Assembly: GCA_900546385.1 (NCBI GenBank)
Contig: URCT01000001.1
Coordinates: 1 to 64,000 of the forward strand
DNA from: an uncultured Eubacteriales bacterium
GTDB lineage: Bacteria > Bacillota > Clostridia > Oscillospirales > CAG-382
DNA: 64,000 bases
Direction: 5' to 3'
This document shows positions 61,921-64,000 of this stretch, piece after piece (the first letter of the stretch is position 1; the number at the start of each line of letters is the position of its first letter). The notes below the pieces were generated by a model. The model was given only the letters and a program-made list of their open reading frames with translations. It did no database searches and was not told where the DNA came from. Position numbers and translations under genes: made by a program.

Positions 61921-62784
61921 ATGCCAGCAAAAGTCTATTTTACCAAAGAAATCTGTCCCGAAAACGTGATCAAGCTGTACCAAGCGGTCGGTAAAACGCT
62001 TTCCGGCAAAACGGCCATTAAGCTGCACTCGGGCGAGGTGGGCAACCAAAATTTCTTAAAGCCGGATTTCTGGAAACCCATCATATCCCATGTCGGCGGC
62101 ACGGTCTGCGAATGCAACACGGCGTATGAAGGTGCGCGCAACACCACCGAAAAGCATCGCATTACGCTGGAAAAGCACGGCTGGAGCACCAATTTTGACG
62201 TTGACCTTCTCGACGCGACAGGTCCGGATATGGTTCTCGAAATCCCGAACGGAAAAATCATAAGGAAGAATTATGTCGGCAAGGATTTGGCGAACTACGA
62301 TTCGCTGCTTGTGCTTTCGCATTTCAAAGGACATCCCATGGGTGGCTACGGCGGCGCACTCAAACAGCTTTCCATCGGCATTGCCTCGTCTTTCGGTAAG
62401 GCATATATCCACGGTGCAGGCGAGCCGGAAAAGCTTTGGACGGCCGACCACGACAGCTTTTTGGAGGCCATGGCGGACGCAGCTTCGTCGGTCGTGGACT
62501 ATTTCGGCGGCAAAGCGGTGTATATAAACGTCATGAATAACATGTCGGTGGACTGCGACTGCTGTGCGGTGGCAGAGGATCCGTGCATGAAGGATATCGG
62601 GATGCTTGCGTCGGAGGATCCGATCGCGATCGACCGCGCGTGCTTGGATTTGGTCTATGCGTCGGATGATCCCGGAAGAGACCATCTCATCGAGCGGATT
62701 GAATCGCGTAACGGAGCGCATACCATCGATGCTGCCGCTGCGCTCGGCTTTGGCGAAAAAGAGTATTCGCTTATCGAGCTGTAA
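61921..62784 (+). CDS. DUF362-family protein
   Basis: 287 residues from ATG 61921, with AAAAGGAG in front; the in-frame ATG at 61849 overlaps the promoter. The DUF362 pattern is visible: AIKLHSGEVGNQNFLKP, VLSHFKGHPMGGYGGALKQL and MLASEDPIAIDRACLDL. A cysteine group DCDCCAVAEDPC (~218-229) may bind a metal or cluster. The usual C-terminal ferredoxin domain is absent. Function in the family is poorly known. Confidence 0.88.
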   Translation: MPAKVYFTKEICPENVIKLYQAVGKTLSGKTAIKLHSGEVGNQNFLKPDFWKPIISHVGGTVCECNTAYEGARNTTEKHRITLEKHGWSTNFDVDLLDATGPDMVLEIPNGKIIRKNYVGKDLANYDSLLVLSHFKGHPMGGYGGALKQLSIGIASSFGKAYIHGAGEPEKLWTADHDSFLEAMADAASSVVDYFGGKAVYINVMNNMSVDCDCCAVAEDPCMKDIGMLASEDPIAIDRACLDLVYASDDPGRDHLIERIESRNGAHTIDAAAALGFGEKEYSLIEL

Positions 62785-62804
62785 ACGGAAACACCAAATT
62801 TTTC

Positions 62805-62834
62805 GGGAGCCGTGCGCCGCACGGCTCCCGTTTT
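62805..62834. terminator. Terminator between the DUF362 gene and the four-Cys gene
   Basis: GGGAGCCGTGC pairs with GCACGGCTCCC (62805-62829), followed by GTTTT on the plus strand. It may also act for the convergent small gene. Confidence 0.85.
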
Positions 62835-62851
62835 GCGGGAAAAGCTGATTT

Positions 62852-63055
62852 TTACATTTGTTTTTTGACGACGCTGTATTCGTCGTACTGCCTGAAATAC
62901 GGGCAATTCTGGAATTTTCCCTTCATAAAATACAGCATTTCGTCCTCATCGAGCGCCATGTGGCAGACGGCAAGACCGGTGTCCTCGTCCTCGTGGAAAT
63001 AAAGGCAAAAATCACAATTGGTTGCTTTCGGCTGCTTATTTTGTTCTTTACGCAT
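62852..63055 (-). CDS. Small four-cysteine protein (DUF6472-like)
   Basis: 67 residues from ATG 63055 (AAAGGAGC in front). TNCDFCLYFHEDEDTGLAVC and FQNCPYF place four Cys as C-x2-C and two later Cys, a likely zinc or other metal site. Similar small proteins of unknown function (DUF6472) occur in Clostridia. It begins 26 bases after the cation transporter stop and probably shares its transcript. Confidence 0.8.
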   Translation of the reverse strand: MRKEQNKQPKATNCDFCLYFHEDEDTGLAVCHMALDEDEMLYFMKGKFQNCPYFRQYDEYSVVKKQM

Positions 63056-63081
63056 GGTAATGCTCCTTTCTTTTTGTTGCT

Positions 63082-64000
63082 TCAAACATAACTGCGGTCA
63101 ACTGTGATGATGGCGAAATAGCGTGTGTTTTGCAAAGAGCTCAAATAATCCCGAAGGGATTTTTTTATTTCAGTGTCGCTTAACTTGCTGTCATATGGCA
63201 CGACGATATCAAATATCACATTGGTGTGCGTGCGTCCCTTGACCAGCCGGAAATCGTGCAAGGTCATTTCTCGTGAAAGAGTTTTATGTGTAAATTCGGT
63301 TAACTGCCGCTTAAGCTCCTCGGCTTCCTCGTCACCGACCGAAACGGGATCCATGTGGATAACGGCACTGCAGCCCATTTTTTCGGCGATATACCGTTCG
63401 ATGTTATCGATCACGTCGTGCGTTTGGCAGAAATCCGCGTGTTCGTCCACTTCGGCGTGAAGCGAGACCATCACGCGGCCCGGCCCGTAATCGTGGACGA
63501 CCAAATCATGAATGCCTTTTACCTCGGGATGAGACATAACAATGCTTTTGATCTCATTGACAAATTCTTCCTTCGGCGGCTGGCCGAGCAAGGGACCGAT
63601 GGTATCGCGTGCGGCGTTGAAGCCGGTATACAAAATGAACAGAGCCACGACAAGACCGCAATATCCGTCGAGATTGAGCTTGGAAAACGAGCTGAACAAC
63701 GTGACGAGAAACACCGCGCTGGTCGAGACAACGTCGGAACGGCTGTCGGCGGCGGTGGCTTTCATGGAGACTGAATCGATTTTATTGCCGATCGCGCGGT
63801 TGTAAAAGCTCATATAGAGCTTGACGGCGATCGATACGGCGAGCGCGATAAAGGTGAGAAGGTTTGCGTCCACCGGTTCGGGATGCAGAATCTTTTCGAA
63901 GGAGCTTTTGGCAAGCTCAAGACCCATGAGCATAATGACAAGCGATACGATGAGTCCCGAAATGTATTCAAACCGTCCGTGCCCGAACGGATGCTCCTTA
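63082..64000 (-). CDS. Cation diffusion facilitator transporter (5' end outside window)
   Basis: 306 residues are visible; the start lies beyond 64000. HPFGHGRFEYISGLIVS at the visible beginning is the CDF signature after helix 2. ADSRSDVVSTSAV (helix 5) holds the two metal-binding Asp residues. The C-terminal cytoplasmic domain (HDLVVHDYGPGRVMVSLHAE; HADFCQTHDVID; CSAVIHMDP) binds metal and dimerises. A further ~80 residues extend past the usual end. It exports Zn, Mn or Fe; which one cannot be told. Confidence 0.92.
   Translation of the reverse strand, partial: KEHPFGHGRFEYISGLIVSLVIMLMGLELAKSSFEKILHPEPVDANLLTFIALAVSIAVKLYMSFYNRAIGNKIDSVSMKATAADSRSDVVSTSAVFLVTLFSSFSKLNLDGYCGLVVALFILYTGFNAARDTIGPLLGQPPKEEFVNEIKSIVMSHPEVKGIHDLVVHDYGPGRVMVSLHAEVDEHADFCQTHDVIDNIERYIAEKMGCSAVIHMDPVSVGDEEAEELKRQLTEFTHKTLSREMTLHDFRLVKGRTHTNVIFDIVVPYDSKLSDTEIKKSLRDYLSSLQNTRYFAIITVDRSYV

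Noticed and set aside
62056..62721. 221-residue minus-strand ORF
   Set aside because: Antisense to the DUF362 gene, whose family motifs and ribosome site are clear.

Overview
The window looks like a chromosomal segment of an anaerobic, spore-forming member of the Firmicutes (class Clostridia, most like the Ruminococcaceae/Oscillospirales group). This rests on an uninterrupted sigK, a gerW-DUF2953 pair, a LysM-GH18 spore hydrolase, a PPi-type phosphofructokinase, a zinc-ribbon L28, an SLH-domain surface protein, a D-lactate-dehydrogenase-like gene, and many promoters of the form TTGACA-17-TATAAT. Base composition is moderate (about half GC by eye) and fairly even. I see no rRNA, tRNA, CRISPR array, transposase, phage gene or replication origin.

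Layout. 1-439 holds the start of a leftward isochorismatase-like hydrolase. 747-9116 is a seven-gene leftward operon with one good promoter. In transcription order it encodes a STAS anti-sigma antagonist, a membrane 5TM-LYT/HAMP/SpoIIE phosphatase, an RsbW-type kinase, an NHLM-type HlyD-like subunit, a C39-peptidase ABC exporter, a second NHLM ABC subunit and a 70-residue Nif11-like double-glycine precursor. No maturation enzyme is present, and the predicted core is only nine residues without Cys, Ser or Thr. This is the most unusual system in the window. 9325-11584 is a CsoR-controlled metal P-type ATPase locus with perfect palindromic operators; the ATPase frame appears broken at both ends. 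11695-12987 is a neutral-ceramidase-like enzyme.

13194-27192 is a complete Tad/Flp pilus operon (tadZ-like, tadA, tadB, tadC, flp, prepilin peptidase, WG-repeat protein, membrane protein, TadE-like, giant TadG-like, TadE-like). It ends with an FHA protein and a PP2C phosphatase. Just upstream, under its own consensus promoter, sits a transmembrane Ser/Thr kinase (27483-30275), so the pilus appears wired to a kinase/FHA/phosphatase circuit. 30521-32491 is a large solute-binding-like lipoprotein.

32679-46559 carries mostly core genes: PPi-phosphofructokinase, an MreD-like membrane protein, a PrsA-like foldase, mfd, a 2-hydroxyacid dehydrogenase, rpmB, an ABC exporter, gerW, DUF2953, a KDG-kinase-like sugar kinase, rlmH and sigK. 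46691-54537 holds a spore peptidoglycan hydrolase followed by accessory carbohydrate-type genes: a SASA esterase, an SDR/AraC/FAD-oxidoreductase operon and an ADP-ribosylglycohydrolase-family protein. 54835-59085 is a 1416-residue SLH surface protein. The right end has a polar amino-acid ABC transporter (59194-61731), a DUF362 protein, a small four-Cys protein and a truncated cation diffusion facilitator that runs off the window.

Functions are assigned from motifs read in the translated sequence. No database search was possible, so family names are recognition calls. Promoters and terminators are read by eye.
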